DNA from: Paludibacteraceae bacterium
Lineage (GTDB): Bacteria > Bacteroidota > Bacteroidia > Bacteroidales > Paludibacteraceae
Length of the DNA stretch: 64,000 bases
Direction: 5' to 3'
Assembly: GCA_017394705.1 (NCBI GenBank)
Contig: JAFPXH010000009.1
Span: 162,478-226,477, forward strand
The notes under the pieces were generated by a model, which searched no databases, was not told the DNA's origin, and saw only the letters and a list, made by a program, of their open reading frames with translations. The position numbers and the translations under genes were made by a program. Shown in pieces: positions 24,130 through 33,417 of the stretch. Each line of letters opens with the position of its first letter. Within the stretch, counting starts at the first letter, position 1.

Positions 24130-25167
24130 ATGGCAACAGAGAACAAACCATCTGCAGACAAATTAAAAGCGCTGCAGGCCGCGATGGCAAAGATTGACAA
24201 AGATTTCGGCAAGGGTGCCATTATGCGTCTCGGAGACGAGAACATTGAGAATGTGGCGGTTATTCCTACCGGCAGTCTGGGGTTGAATTATGCCTTGGGC
24301 GTAGGCGGTTATCCGCGCGGACGTATCATTGAGATTTACGGTCCTGAGTCGTCCGGTAAGACGACGCTGGCTATCCACGCGATGGCGGAAGTGCAGAAAG
24401 CCGGCGGTATCGCTGCTATTATCGATGCCGAGCATGCTTTCGACCGCTTCTATGCCGAGAAACTGGGTGTGAATATCAACGATTTGCTTATTGCGCAACC
24501 GGATAGCGGTGAACAAGCTTTGGATATTGCGGATGAGTTAATCCGTTCGGCAGCAGTGGACCTGATTGTTATTGACTCAGTAGCGGCCTTGACGCCGAAA
24601 GCGGAAATCGCCGGAGAGATGGGGGACAACAAGGTAGGTCTGCAGGCGCGTTTGATGAGTCAGGCGCTACGTAAGATGACTGCTTCGGTAAACAAAACCG
24701 GCACCACCGTCATCTTCATCAACCAATTGCGTGAGAAAATAGGCGTGATGTTCGGCAATCCTGAGACCACTACCGGCGGTAATGCGCTTAAGTTCTACGC
24801 TTCTGTTCGTTTGGACATCCGTCGTACGGGCCAGATCAAAGACGGCGACACCATCAAGGGTAACCAAGTGCGCGTGAAAGTGGTAAAAAACAAAGTGGCT
24901 CCTCCATTCAAGAAAGCGGAGTTCGACCTTATGTTCAACGAAGGTATATCGCGTATAGGCGAGCTTCTGGATTTTGCCGTAGCAGCAGATGTTATCAAGA
25001 AGAGCGGTTCGTTCTTCTCGTACGGTGACACCAAGTTAGGTCAGGGGCGCGACAAAGTGAAAGAGGTGCTGCACGACAATCCCGATTTGTGCGACGAACT
25101 TGAGGCTAAGATCGGTGAGGCCGTCAAAGAGAAAGGCTTGGAAGCTATATTAGCCAAGATTGGTTAG
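24130..25167 (+). CDS. recA: RecA recombinase
   Basis: Strand-exchange ATPase and trigger of the DNA-damage response. 345 residues. Walker [10 protein letters not shown] (about 70-78), Walker B region [13 protein letters not shown]1/L2 DNA-binding loops ([21 protein letters not shown] and [22 protein letters not shown]), and the C-terminal [18 protein letters not shown]. No intein. Its TAG stop overlaps the next gene's GTG by one base. Confidence 0.99.
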   Translation: MATENKPSADKLKALQAAMAKIDKDFGKGAIMRLGDENIENVAVIPTGSLGLNYALGVGGYPRGRIIEIYGPESSGKTTLAIHAMAEVQKAGGIAAIIDAEHAFDRFYAEKLGVNINDLLIAQPDSGEQALDIADELIRSAAVDLIVIDSVAALTPKAEIAGEMGDNKVGLQARLMSQALRKMTASVNKTGTTVIFINQLREKIGVMFGNPETTTGGNALKFYASVRLDIRRTGQIKDGDTIKGNQVRVKVVKNKVAPPFKKAEFDLMFNEGISRIGELLDFAVAADVIKKSGSFFSYGDTKLGQGRDKVKEVLHDNPDLCDELEAKIGEAVKEKGLEAILAKIG

Positions 25168-26714
25168 TGGATACCCGTCCATACATATTCAATCCCCGTG
25201 AGGCTCACGAAGCGGAGCAGAAATGGCGGATCGTAAAACGTTCAGTAGATGCACGGCAGCGAGAGTTGCGCGTGCATCTTACTATTTTGACTGATGAGCA
25301 GGGCCGGCCTATTGCGAAGGATGCACCTATCCCGCTTTATGAACCACCTGTTTTTCAAGATGTGCACAAGGCCTCACGGTCAGCGCTGATTATTGGTGCC
25401 GGTCCGGCTGGTTTATTCGCGGCTTTGACGCTGATAGAGCATGGTATCAAGCCTATTATTTATGAACGCGGAAAAGAAGTTAGCGAACGCAAGAAAGATA
25501 TCGCATTGCTGAATAGGAACGAAGGATTGAATCCCGAATCAAACTATTGCTTCGGCGAAGGCGGAGCCGGCACATTCTCAGACGGCAAACTATTCTCCCG
25601 CTCCAAGAAGCGCGGAAACATGCAGCGGGTGATGGAACTTTTCCATTATTTCGGTGCGCCGGATACCGTGCTGTACGAAGCCCACGCACATATCGGCTCC
25701 GACAAACTGCCGACTATCATCAAGCGGATGAGGGAGTGCATTCTCGAGCATGGCGGAGAGATTCACTTCGGCTGCCGAATGGACAGCCTCCGTGAGTTGA
25801 AAGATGAAAGTGGAAAGTTTAGAGAGACTCCTATTATCCTTGCCATCGGTCATTCGGCGCATGATACCTACCGGATGTTAGCCGAAGAAGGCGTGGCAAT
25901 GGAGACCAAAGGATTTGCGATGGGAGTGCGCGTTGAACATCCGCAGTCGCTCATCAACAGCCTTATGTACAAAAGCCTCTCCCTTAATCCCTCCCCTGAA
26001 GGGAAGGGAAATAATTTAATTGACTACATCGGGAACGCAAGTTATAGTTTGGTCACGCAAGTGGACGGCCGCGGAGTATATTCGTTCTGCATGTGTCCGG
26101 GCGGACATATTGTACCGGCAGGCAGCAGTGAAGGGACATGCGTGGTAAATGGTATGAGTGCCAGTCATCGTAACTCCCCTTTCGCCAACAGCGGTATCGT
26201 AGTGCAGATTAACCCCGAAGATATACCCGGAGACAACCCCTTGCGCGGGCTGGAATATCAGGAAGTGTTGGAACGATTGGCTTACAGCCAATCCATTGGT
26301 CATTTGTCATTGGACATTGGTCATTTCCCCTCCACCGCCCCCGCCCAACGCTTGCGGGATTTTGTAGAAGGAAAAGCTTCTAAGGACCTGCCGAAATGCA
26401 GCTATCTGCCAGGAATTGTGCCGAGCCGTTTAGACCTATGGCTTCCGGTAGAAATCGGCAAAAGGCTGCGACAGGGTTTTCGTGATTTCGACCATAAGTA
26501 TCCCGGTTTCTTAACCAATGAGGCTGTTATCGTGGGTGTGGAGAGTCGGAGCAGCAGTGCCGTACGCATTGTACGTGATCCGGATACGCTGCAATCGGTG
26601 AACACACCGGGTCTGTACCCTTGCGGCGAAGGAGCCGGCTATGCCGGAGGTATCACTTCTTCCGCCCTCGATGGTATAAACGCGGCATTGAAGATTGCGC
26701 ATCTGGCACGATAA
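25167..26714 (+). CDS. FAD-dependent NAD(P)-type oxidoreductase (COG2509-like) with in-frame repeat insertions
   Basis: GTG start overlapping the recA stop. An N-terminal domain of about 70 residues precedes the dinucleotide fold SALIIGAGPAGLFAALTLIEHG. Then YCFGEGGAGTFSDGKLFSRSK, ILAIGHSAHDTYRML, FAMGVRVEHPQSLIN, GGHIVPAGSSEG, EAVIVGVESRSSSAVRIVRDP and GLYPCGEGAGYAGGITSSALDG define the family, usually called uncharacterised FAD-dependent dehydrogenase. Three stretches look like intergenic repeats read in frame: LKDESGKFRE (DNA 25797-25826), SLSLNPSPEGKGN (25977-26013) and IGHLSLDIGHF (26293-26328). Core motifs are intact, so function may persist. Reaction unknown. Confidence 0.88.
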   Translation: MDTRPYIFNPREAHEAEQKWRIVKRSVDARQRELRVHLTILTDEQGRPIAKDAPIPLYEPPVFQDVHKASRSALIIGAGPAGLFAALTLIEHGIKPIIYERGKEVSERKKDIALLNRNEGLNPESNYCFGEGGAGTFSDGKLFSRSKKRGNMQRVMELFHYFGAPDTVLYEAHAHIGSDKLPTIIKRMRECILEHGGEIHFGCRMDSLRELKDESGKFRETPIILAIGHSAHDTYRMLAEEGVAMETKGFAMGVRVEHPQSLINSLMYKSLSLNPSPEGKGNNLIDYIGNASYSLVTQVDGRGVYSFCMCPGGHIVPAGSSEGTCVVNGMSASHRNSPFANSGIVVQINPEDIPGDNPLRGLEYQEVLERLAYSQSIGHLSLDIGHFPSTAPAQRLRDFVEGKASKDLPKCSYLPGIVPSRLDLWLPVEIGKRLRQGFRDFDHKYPGFLTNEAVIVGVESRSSSAVRIVRDPDTLQSVNTPGLYPCGEGAGYAGGITSSALDGINAALKIAHLAR

Positions 26715-26770
26715 TTGTGTATAAAATTTAAAATTTTATATTTTACATTTGATATTTTACATTTAATGAT
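26715..26770. repeat. A/T heptad repeat
   Basis: Units of AAAATTTTATATTTTACATTTGAT type between the FAD oxidoreductase and the GH28 gene. No promoter motif was found. Confidence 0.45.
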
Positions 26771-26778
26771 TTGACGAT

Positions 26779-28272
26779 ATGAAAAAAATCTTCTTCTCCG
26801 CCCTGATGATGGTGGCCGCGCTGAATCTAAGCGCACAGAGTAAGTATGACAAGTATTATGTTGATCTGCCTATTGAGATTGAGCATGTACAGGAAGTGAA
26901 GTTCCCTGCTACAGCAGTGAATATCGCTCAGTTCGGTGCTGTGCCGGACGGCAAAACCGATTGTACGGAAGCCTTCGAAGCAGCTATTGAAGAGTTATCC
27001 CAAAAAGGCGGCGGACACGTCATCGTACCGCGCGGTGTATGGAAAACCGGTCCGATTGTGCTCAAGAGTAACATCGACTTGCATCTGAAGAAAGGCGCTA
27101 CCATCCTCTTCAGCGAGAATAGGGAGCTATACGTACAAAAAGACAAACCTCGTGACGGCAGCGTGAAATGCAATGCCTTCATCCGTGCATCCAAATGTGA
27201 GAACGTAGGTATCACCGGCAAGGGCGTGATTGACGGTCAGGGATTTATCTGGCGTCCTATCAAAGAAAAGAAAGTGGTGCGTGACGGCGGTCTGCAGGAC
27301 GTATGGAATGAGGCGCTGGCGCTCGGAGGAACACTCAGACAGGATGATAAAACCTATCGTATATGGTACCCCTTCAACCTCAATCCTGAATTAGGTATCC
27401 CTAATATTGCCGCGACGCCGGAGGCACAAGCGAATATGCGTCCTACGCTGGTCAATATTATTGATTCTAAAAACGTAGTGATTGAAGGTGTCACGATTCG
27501 TAACAGCCCGAAACTGCACCTCGTTCCGACGCGTATCCAAAACCTCATTATCGAGAACGTGACCATTGACTGTCCGTGGTGGGCGCAGAACGGCGACGCC
27601 ATCGACCCGGGTAACGTACAGGTGGCACTCATCGCAGGATGCCGCGTGAGTTGCGGTGATGACGGTTTGTGTATGAAAGGCGGAGCTGGCCAGAAAGGTG
27701 TAGATGCAGGTCCCCAACGCGATTTCCTCATCTGCAACGATACCGTCTATCGTGCGCACGGCGGTTTTGTCATCGGTTCTGAGTACTCAGGCGGTATGCA
27801 ACGTATTATAGTCAAAGACTGTGTGTTCGACGGTACGGATATCGGTTGCCGTTTCAAATCCGCACCGGGGCGTGGCGGTTGGTGCGAAGATATCTATTGC
27901 ATCAATATTGTGATGAAGAATATCCGAGAGTCTGCTTTCTTCTTTGAGTCCGGATATGCAGACCGGGCTGCCGGTGGACGTGGTGCGACGGATAGCGATG
28001 ATAAAACAAAATTCTATCCGGAGTGGAGCAATTTCACCTTCCGCAATATCACCAGCGTGAATGCGCAGAAAGCGGTAGATATCACAGGATTGAAAGGCTT
28101 ACCTGTGCATGACATTCTCTTCGACGGCGTCAGCTGGTACGGTACACGCGAAGGGATGACGATTGATTTCGCAGAGGACATCACCTTCCAGAACTGCACC
28201 ATAACTCCGCAGAAGGAGCACACCATCAAGCATAGCAAAAACCTCAAATGGAACGGTAAACCGCTGGAATAG
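26779..28272 (+). CDS. GH28 polygalacturonase
   Basis: Exported enzyme hydrolysing galacturonan. Signal peptide MKKIFFSALMMVAALNLSAQ. After the opening AVNIAQFGAVPDGKTDCTEAF typical of parallel beta-helix enzymes, the four GH28 active-site blocks are seen in order: QNGDAIDPGN (about 270), CGDDGLCMKGG (about 292), RAHGGFVIGSE (about 325) and RFKSAPGRGG (about 358, the RIK block). 497 residues. It faces the minus-strand pectin genes (pectate lyase, SusC/SusD) across a shared terminator, and completes their pathway by cutting released oligogalacturonides. Confidence 0.93.
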   Translation: MKKIFFSALMMVAALNLSAQSKYDKYYVDLPIEIEHVQEVKFPATAVNIAQFGAVPDGKTDCTEAFEAAIEELSQKGGGHVIVPRGVWKTGPIVLKSNIDLHLKKGATILFSENRELYVQKDKPRDGSVKCNAFIRASKCENVGITGKGVIDGQGFIWRPIKEKKVVRDGGLQDVWNEALALGGTLRQDDKTYRIWYPFNLNPELGIPNIAATPEAQANMRPTLVNIIDSKNVVIEGVTIRNSPKLHLVPTRIQNLIIENVTIDCPWWAQNGDAIDPGNVQVALIAGCRVSCGDDGLCMKGGAGQKGVDAGPQRDFLICNDTVYRAHGGFVIGSEYSGGMQRIIVKDCVFDGTDIGCRFKSAPGRGGWCEDIYCINIVMKNIRESAFFFESGYADRAAGGRGATDSDDKTKFYPEWSNFTFRNITSVNAQKAVDITGLKGLPVHDILFDGVSWYGTREGMTIDFAEDITFQNCTITPQKEHTIKHSKNLKWNGKPLE

Positions 28273-28298
28273 TGAAAATGTTCTAAATGGCATTTTCT

Positions 28299-28313
28299 CG
28301 GGACATGGTCCCG
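28299..28313. repeat. Triloop mini-hairpin CGGGAC-ATG-GTCCCG
   Basis: A six-base perfect stem between two near-copies of TGTTCTAAATG (28279-28289 and 28322-28332), downstream of the GH28 gene. Confidence 0.5.
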
Positions 28314-28348
28314 TGATGGTTCTGTTCTAAATGTCGTATTAACAGCAC

Positions 28349-28378
28349 AAAAAAGGCTCGCGTGTGCGAGCCTTTTTT
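28349..28378. terminator. Bidirectional terminator between GH28 and the exported accessory gene
   Basis: AAAAGGCTCGC (28351-28361) and GCGAGCCTTTT (28366-28376) around GTGT, with A and T runs on the two sides, so it can act for the two convergent transcripts. Confidence 0.9.
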
Positions 28379-28398
28379 GTATCCGTTAACTGGAGATA

Positions 28399-29871
28399 TT
28401 ACTTAATTTCCGTGCCCAGTACATTGAAGCGGCGACCGCCCTTCTCAATAACCATTTGACCATCAACGAAACGTTTAATAGCTTTCTGGTTCATGAAATT
28501 ATCTTCAATACCCATGGGAGCTCCGCTACGGAAAGCACCTATCTGGATTTTAGCGAGACGGAAGCCGTTCGATACTTCCTTCAAACGAATCTTGGTATGT
28601 CCCTCTTGTACGATGAATACCAGATTGGTCCAACCAATGTAATCATTATCTACTCTTGCATCTGATTTTGTGAATACTTCTCCATCTGTGAAGCAAGGAT
28701 CACTGTCATCATCGGGTTGATACGGGTCAATATAGCATGCCGAAGAATAGGTATAATCAAATCTCGGAGCACTACCTTTAGCGGTAACAACAAATACGAC
28801 TGTATCACCACCTTCAACGCCATCTACATAGATTTCAGTATTTTTAGAATCGGCTTGTAGATAGTTTGAATGCATCGTCAAAGCCGGATTCTTATCGCTA
28901 CCGTTTTTGTAACGCAATAGTACACCCTCACGGTTTTTGAAAGTAAGCAGCAAAAGGCTATCCCCGCCTTCCGGGCTGTCTATATGTTTGTATGCGATTG
29001 TCGGGCAGTTCTCTCCGTCCATAGAACGCGTTGATAAAATACCATTGTCACCGGACTCAATCTGTATATCGGCAGATGTGATACCCGAGAGATCAATTGT
29101 CTTACGTGCCTGGAAAGCAGGACGCGGTACAAAATGAACTAATTTATAGGTAGCTTCGACTGTATTTGAATTCTCAGCGCCTTCAAGAGTTGCATAAGCA
29201 GCAAAATGATACTCCTGATCATATTCATTCACCTCAATACTATCCGTGTACTCTACAAATGCTCCACCATTAAGGCTATAGAAAATCTTGTCAGCTGAGG
29301 AAGAAGTGATAGCGAATTTGAATGGCTCAAAATATTCTCCGGCCGGTTTCGAGAAAATCGGAGCAACGGCAACAGGGATAATCTCGCCACCACGAATCAC
29401 TTGCAGTTTCGTTACGCATAGTTTTGTATTTCCGCTTGCACGTCCAAGCACCAATTTTGCGGCATCCTCTGAGAGTTGGAATTGATACGATGACGGATCA
29501 TCTGCTTTGTTGTACGTATTAGCTGCTGCTACAGCTGCTAACTCTGTTTCACCGGCATAAACACCCAACACTGCATTTTTCGATGCGTCCGAGTTATTAA
29601 TACAGAACTCCACATCCACGATATCGTCCTTTAGGAACGAACCGGAATTAGGGGTAATCTCTGCATAATTTTTGACAGCGCCATCTACTGTATAGCCATT
29701 TGCAAAGGCTATACAATTAACACTGCTTCCGTGCACCTTAACTGTACCTGTTGCAGTTGTTCCTCCCATTACTGTGCCGCCTACATTTGCGGCCCAGTCA
29801 TAGACTGCGGATTCTGCGTTGACATTCACTGCGGCTATTACAACAGCCGCTAAAAAGAATAATTTCTTCAT
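28399..29871 (-). CDS. Exported protein of the pectin locus with chitobiase-like domain and C-terminal module
   Basis: Signal peptide MKKLFFLAAVVIAAVNVNAE. Residues about 20-160 form a beta-rich domain (DWAANVGGTVMGGTTATGTV). About 170-245 resembles the CHB_HEX_C-type domain (PIFSKPAGEYFEPFKFAITSSSADKIFYSLNGG). The C-terminus KRFVDGQMVIEKGGRRFNVLGTEIK matches in pattern the ends of the proteins at 5674 and 44771. No catalytic residues recognised. It follows the pectate lyase gene by 54 bases and is last in the SusC operon, so it may bind pectin or support the enzymes at the surface. Confidence 0.78.
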   Translation of the reverse strand: MKKLFFLAAVVIAAVNVNAESAVYDWAANVGGTVMGGTTATGTVKVHGSSVNCIAFANGYTVDGAVKNYAEITPNSGSFLKDDIVDVEFCINNSDASKNAVLGVYAGETELAAVAAANTYNKADDPSSYQFQLSEDAAKLVLGRASGNTKLCVTKLQVIRGGEIIPVAVAPIFSKPAGEYFEPFKFAITSSSADKIFYSLNGGAFVEYTDSIEVNEYDQEYHFAAYATLEGAENSNTVEATYKLVHFVPRPAFQARKTIDLSGITSADIQIESGDNGILSTRSMDGENCPTIAYKHIDSPEGGDSLLLLTFKNREGVLLRYKNGSDKNPALTMHSNYLQADSKNTEIYVDGVEGGDTVVFVVTAKGSAPRFDYTYSSACYIDPYQPDDDSDPCFTDGEVFTKSDARVDNDYIGWTNLVFIVQEGHTKIRLKEVSNGFRLAKIQIGAFRSGAPMGIEDNFMNQKAIKRFVDGQMVIEKGGRRFNVLGTEIK

Positions 29872-29925
29872 TGTGATAAATGTTTAAATTAATAAAATGT
29901 TAATTGTAATAATTGATAAAATCAA

Positions 29926-31404
29926 TTAGTATAAATTTCTTACAAGGTCGTTCATATAAACCTCAATATTCATTGTCTTAGTGACTAAGGTTACCTTGGA
30001 GGCATCATAAGGACTATTGGGATTTAATCCATATTTAGTTTCCCACTCATCCGGCATTCCATCTTTATCTGTGTCTTCAACAGATGAGTCGGTATCTAAA
30101 TCCGGCCACCCGCCGACATCTGCCGGTTTGTCAATCAGTTTGCCCTTTCCTGTTTTAACTTCACTGACTAATCGCTCATCTACCGCATCTCGACTAAGAG
30201 AGCAACCGGCCTTATCCAATACCGTCTGATAGGCAACTGTAGCCGTTTGTTCGTTGGGTAAAATTGTTACCCCTGTCCATCGGGTCTGTGTTTTCACCTC
30301 TTCATCGTTATGAGTAGCCCCTTTCCAGTTGTCCTCTGTAATAGTGTCAGCAGCAAACATATAATTACCTGACAAATAAAGCACCGGAGGTATCAACGTG
30401 CCACCAGGCTGAACTGCTCCGTCAGTAGCTTTTGTACAATTACTGCATGACGTCCACGGATCAACTAACCGCACTTTGACATTGGAACTTGTTGACGGGC
30501 CATGCTTGAAGTAATTGTTTACCATATTAATGTGACGGCCACCGGCTCCTTTAGAGGAACCCTCACCACCATAGGCTGAGTTCTTTCCCCAATTATAGAT
30601 AACGTTATTAACAAAATCTATCGGACCTGCGTACTTTATATCCACATAATCATGGTCAAAACGCGGATTGCGGCTGTCATGATGCGCCAAGAGGTTATGG
30701 TGGAAAGACGCATTCTTTCCTCCCCAAATGCCGCCATAACCGTGTGCTCCTTTTTCATGTCCGGCATCGCGTAGCGATTCAGTCACAAAACAATATTGAA
30801 GGGTAAAATTCTCATTGCCATAACAAGACACACATTCATCCACAGACCATGAAAACGAGCAATGGTCAATCATTACATTTCGACAGTCGTTTATTGACAT
30901 CGCATCATAGTCCGTTTTGGGGTCTTTCTCAAGAGAAATATTGCCTAATCTGCAGCGAATGAATCGTATTATTACATTATTGGTTTTCTTGACAATGATT
31001 GGATAATCCGCCAAGCAAATTCCTTGTCCGGGAGCAGACTGACCCAAAATGGTCAAATTACCACGTGTTATCTCAAGCGGTGCTTTGAGATGGATCGTTC
31101 CTCCTACTGAAAAAACAATTACTCTCGGACCGCTTTGATTAACCGCGTAGCGAAGCGAACCCATTTGGGGATTGAACGGATCAGAATCTTCAAGGGTCGT
31201 TACACGATATATCGTCGTTCCTTGCGAGCCTCCGACAGAAGCAGCACCACCTCCCATTTTCCAGTCACTACAAGCAGACACCAGTTCCGGGAATTGATCT
31301 ATCTCAGACGGGTCTACCGGTTCCGGGATTGGAGTATCCGGATTACAGCCTGTCCACACGAAGGCTCCAAAGAGCAACAATATAAGTGATTTCTTAATAT
31401 CCAT
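29926..31404 (-). CDS. Pectate lyase family 1 lipoprotein
   Basis: Start at 31404 (MDIKKSLILLLFGAFVWTGC) gives a lipoprotein signal and overlaps the SusD stop by 11 bases; the longer frame from 31434 has no signal. The beta-helix core includes MGSLRYAVNQSGPRVIVFSVGGTIHL, ITRGNLTILGQSAPGQGICL, RNVMIDHCSFSWSVDECVS and RNPRFDHDYVDIKYAGPIDFVNNVIYNW, where the PRFDHD arginine is a likely catalytic base of the PL1 type. A calcium loop DTDKDGMPDEWE near residues 445-458 resembles thrombospondin type 3 repeats. It cleaves polygalacturonate by beta-elimination, probably tethered to the outer membrane beside SusC/SusD. Confidence 0.9.
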   Translation of the reverse strand: MDIKKSLILLLFGAFVWTGCNPDTPIPEPVDPSEIDQFPELVSACSDWKMGGGAASVGGSQGTTIYRVTTLEDSDPFNPQMGSLRYAVNQSGPRVIVFSVGGTIHLKAPLEITRGNLTILGQSAPGQGICLADYPIIVKKTNNVIIRFIRCRLGNISLEKDPKTDYDAMSINDCRNVMIDHCSFSWSVDECVSCYGNENFTLQYCFVTESLRDAGHEKGAHGYGGIWGGKNASFHHNLLAHHDSRNPRFDHDYVDIKYAGPIDFVNNVIYNWGKNSAYGGEGSSKGAGGRHINMVNNYFKHGPSTSSNVKVRLVDPWTSCSNCTKATDGAVQPGGTLIPPVLYLSGNYMFAADTITEDNWKGATHNDEEVKTQTRWTGVTILPNEQTATVAYQTVLDKAGCSLSRDAVDERLVSEVKTGKGKLIDKPADVGGWPDLDTDSSVEDTDKDGMPDEWETKYGLNPNSPYDASKVTLVTKTMNIEVYMNDLVRNLY

Positions 31405-33382
31405 AATTATTGAACAACTCTCCGTTACTTGCACCTAAGATAGTGGAGAAAATCGGCCAATACTGGTGCGAGTTAATCGACTCCGGATTGTCGTAGTCGT
31501 AAAGAATATAAGTTGCGGGAGATAATTTTTCTGCGAACTTGCATTTTTCATTAACCCATAACTCGCCGGATTTAGATCCTCTATCATCAAAGTTAAAGTT
31601 AAAGACCTCGTCCACTACATAGCCGCGCACCACTTCCTTGCCATCAAAATCATGCGCTCCTGACTGTAAGTAAGACTTATCTTCCTTGTATTTAACATAT
31701 AATAGATAGGTATTTTCATAATCTTCACGTAACTCTTCCAAACGTTCGTGAGCCGCGACCAATGCCTCTTTCAAAATACCCCATCTCATCAAGTCCCATT
31801 TGCGGATATACTCTCCCGCGAACTCCAATTTGCGTTCCTCCTGAATAGCCGCTAAAGTAAGCTCTTTTGCACTGAGACTTTGACCATCTTTTGCAGCACG
31901 GTCTCTGACCTTATTGAAACATTCCTGTCCCGTGTAAAGAGTGGGCGCCGATGGCTGAACATTGGTTTCATCCAAACTACCTATACTAGCCTCTGCGAAC
32001 ATCAGGAAGATATCCGACATACGAATAACGGGGAAATCAACGCCATCATCTGTTCCTGTATTATCGTGTCCCATCCATTCGATGCGATATTTTCCGCAAG
32101 CCCACTGCGATACATCCGATTGCAATTTAGGATAGAGGCATATTTGTGTTTTACTCTTTCTGTCAAGGGAACTATGATTCGGTCCGGAACCGGCTGTAGC
32201 TGTTTGCCATTTATAAGGGAAGACAGTCACATCTCGACGTTGGTCTCCATTCTCATAATCAAAAAGTAGTGTCGGTACCATTGACATCGCGAAATTCGAA
32301 CTAACGGTAGAACTATACTCTATATTATGTAGCAAAATACCCATCGTAAAATCACCTTTGCTATTGGCATTTTTGCTATTGAACTTTGCGCAGTTATAGT
32401 TAATCACTTGGCCACGAGCCCCGTTAACCAAAGGAACTACCCATATATGCTCCATCTTGTAATAATCGGTTTCATCTGCGCAGAGATATTTGAATATTTG
32501 CTCGTAATTACTAAGCAGTTTACTTTCCTCTTGACGAATAACCGTATCACAGGCCCACATTACTTCCTTATAAAGGGAATCACGTTTCTGAGGGTCTTGA
32601 ATATTCCAGTCTATTTTATACGTGCTGACTCCCGGCTCTAAAGATGTGGGTCTGACTGATTTGCCTGCATACATCAAATCAGCACGGGCTAAAAGACCTA
32701 AAGCAGCCGCTTTACTGGGGCGACATACTGTAGCGCGCGCCGCCGGTAACTGAGCTGCTCCTGACCATTCCAGCAACTCGGCAGCTGCTTTCAAATCAGA
32801 GCGAATCTGCTCAAAAGCAACATTGCGATCCACTTTCGTGGAGGTAGCTTCCTTTAATGAAACGCCAGTATATGCTTTCACTTTTACTGGTACATCTCCC
32901 CAATATTTTACCATTTCAAGTAAAGCGAACGCACGTAAATAAAGTGCCTCTCCTTTCAAATAGTCAAAAAGTAGACTGTCTTTAGGGGACGCTGAAGGAT
33001 AGCCATAAGCATCAATACCATCAACGATGTTATTGCACCGCTCAATCATCGAAGTCAAATATCCCCATGCATCGTTACCTTTAGCATTAGACAAGTCTGT
33101 ATCGGTAACCTTGATTTGATATATTGCATAATCTTTTGTGCTTTTGCGATTATACTCAATATCCGTATTTAGGCCTGCGTATCCACAGGTAAGGCGATTA
33201 CGATAACCTCGGTCCTGACCGAACAACTCGTATACTCCGGAAATAGCTAATTCCGTATTAGCAGGACTGGTAAACATATCCTGAGGTGTAACAGCCGAAG
33301 GGGAGTTGCTATCGAAGAAATTGCACCCAACTAACATAGAGGCTATTGCCGCTAAAATTAGAAATTTATTTGTTCTTTTCAT
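31394..33382 (-). CDS. SusD/RagB-family glycan-binding lipoprotein
   Basis: Lipoprotein signal MKRTNKFLILAAIASMLVGC. Typical SusD features: N-terminal NSPSAVTPQDMFTSPANTELAISGVYELF, a TPR-like helix set with YLRAFALLEMVKYWGDVPV, and the C-terminal ELTLAAIQEERKLEFAGEYIRKWDLMRWGIL. 662 residues, on the long side for the family. It caps the SusC barrel and captures glycan at the cell surface; here presumably pectic polymers or oligomers, judged from the lyase and GH28. Lies 35 bases after susC. Confidence 0.95.
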   Translation of the reverse strand: MKRTNKFLILAAIASMLVGCNFFDSNSPSAVTPQDMFTSPANTELAISGVYELFGQDRGYRNRLTCGYAGLNTDIEYNRKSTKDYAIYQIKVTDTDLSNAKGNDAWGYLTSMIERCNNIVDGIDAYGYPSASPKDSLLFDYLKGEALYLRAFALLEMVKYWGDVPVKVKAYTGVSLKEATSTKVDRNVAFEQIRSDLKAAAELLEWSGAAQLPAARATVCRPSKAAALGLLARADLMYAGKSVRPTSLEPGVSTYKIDWNIQDPQKRDSLYKEVMWACDTVIRQEESKLLSNYEQIFKYLCADETDYYKMEHIWVVPLVNGARGQVINYNCAKFNSKNANSKGDFTMGILLHNIEYSSTVSSNFAMSMVPTLLFDYENGDQRRDVTVFPYKWQTATAGSGPNHSSLDRKSKTQICLYPKLQSDVSQWACGKYRIEWMGHDNTGTDDGVDFPVIRMSDIFLMFAEASIGSLDETNVQPSAPTLYTGQECFNKVRDRAAKDGQSLSAKELTLAAIQEERKLEFAGEYIRKWDLMRWGILKEALVAAHERLEELREDYENTYLLYVKYKEDKSYLQSGAHDFDGKEVVRGYVVDEVFNFNFDDRGSKSGELWVNEKCKFAEKLSPATYILYDYDNPESINSHQYWPIFSTILGASNGELFNNYGY

Positions 33383-33417
33383 AACTCAAATGATTTTCAA
33401 AATTCATTCCTCTTTGA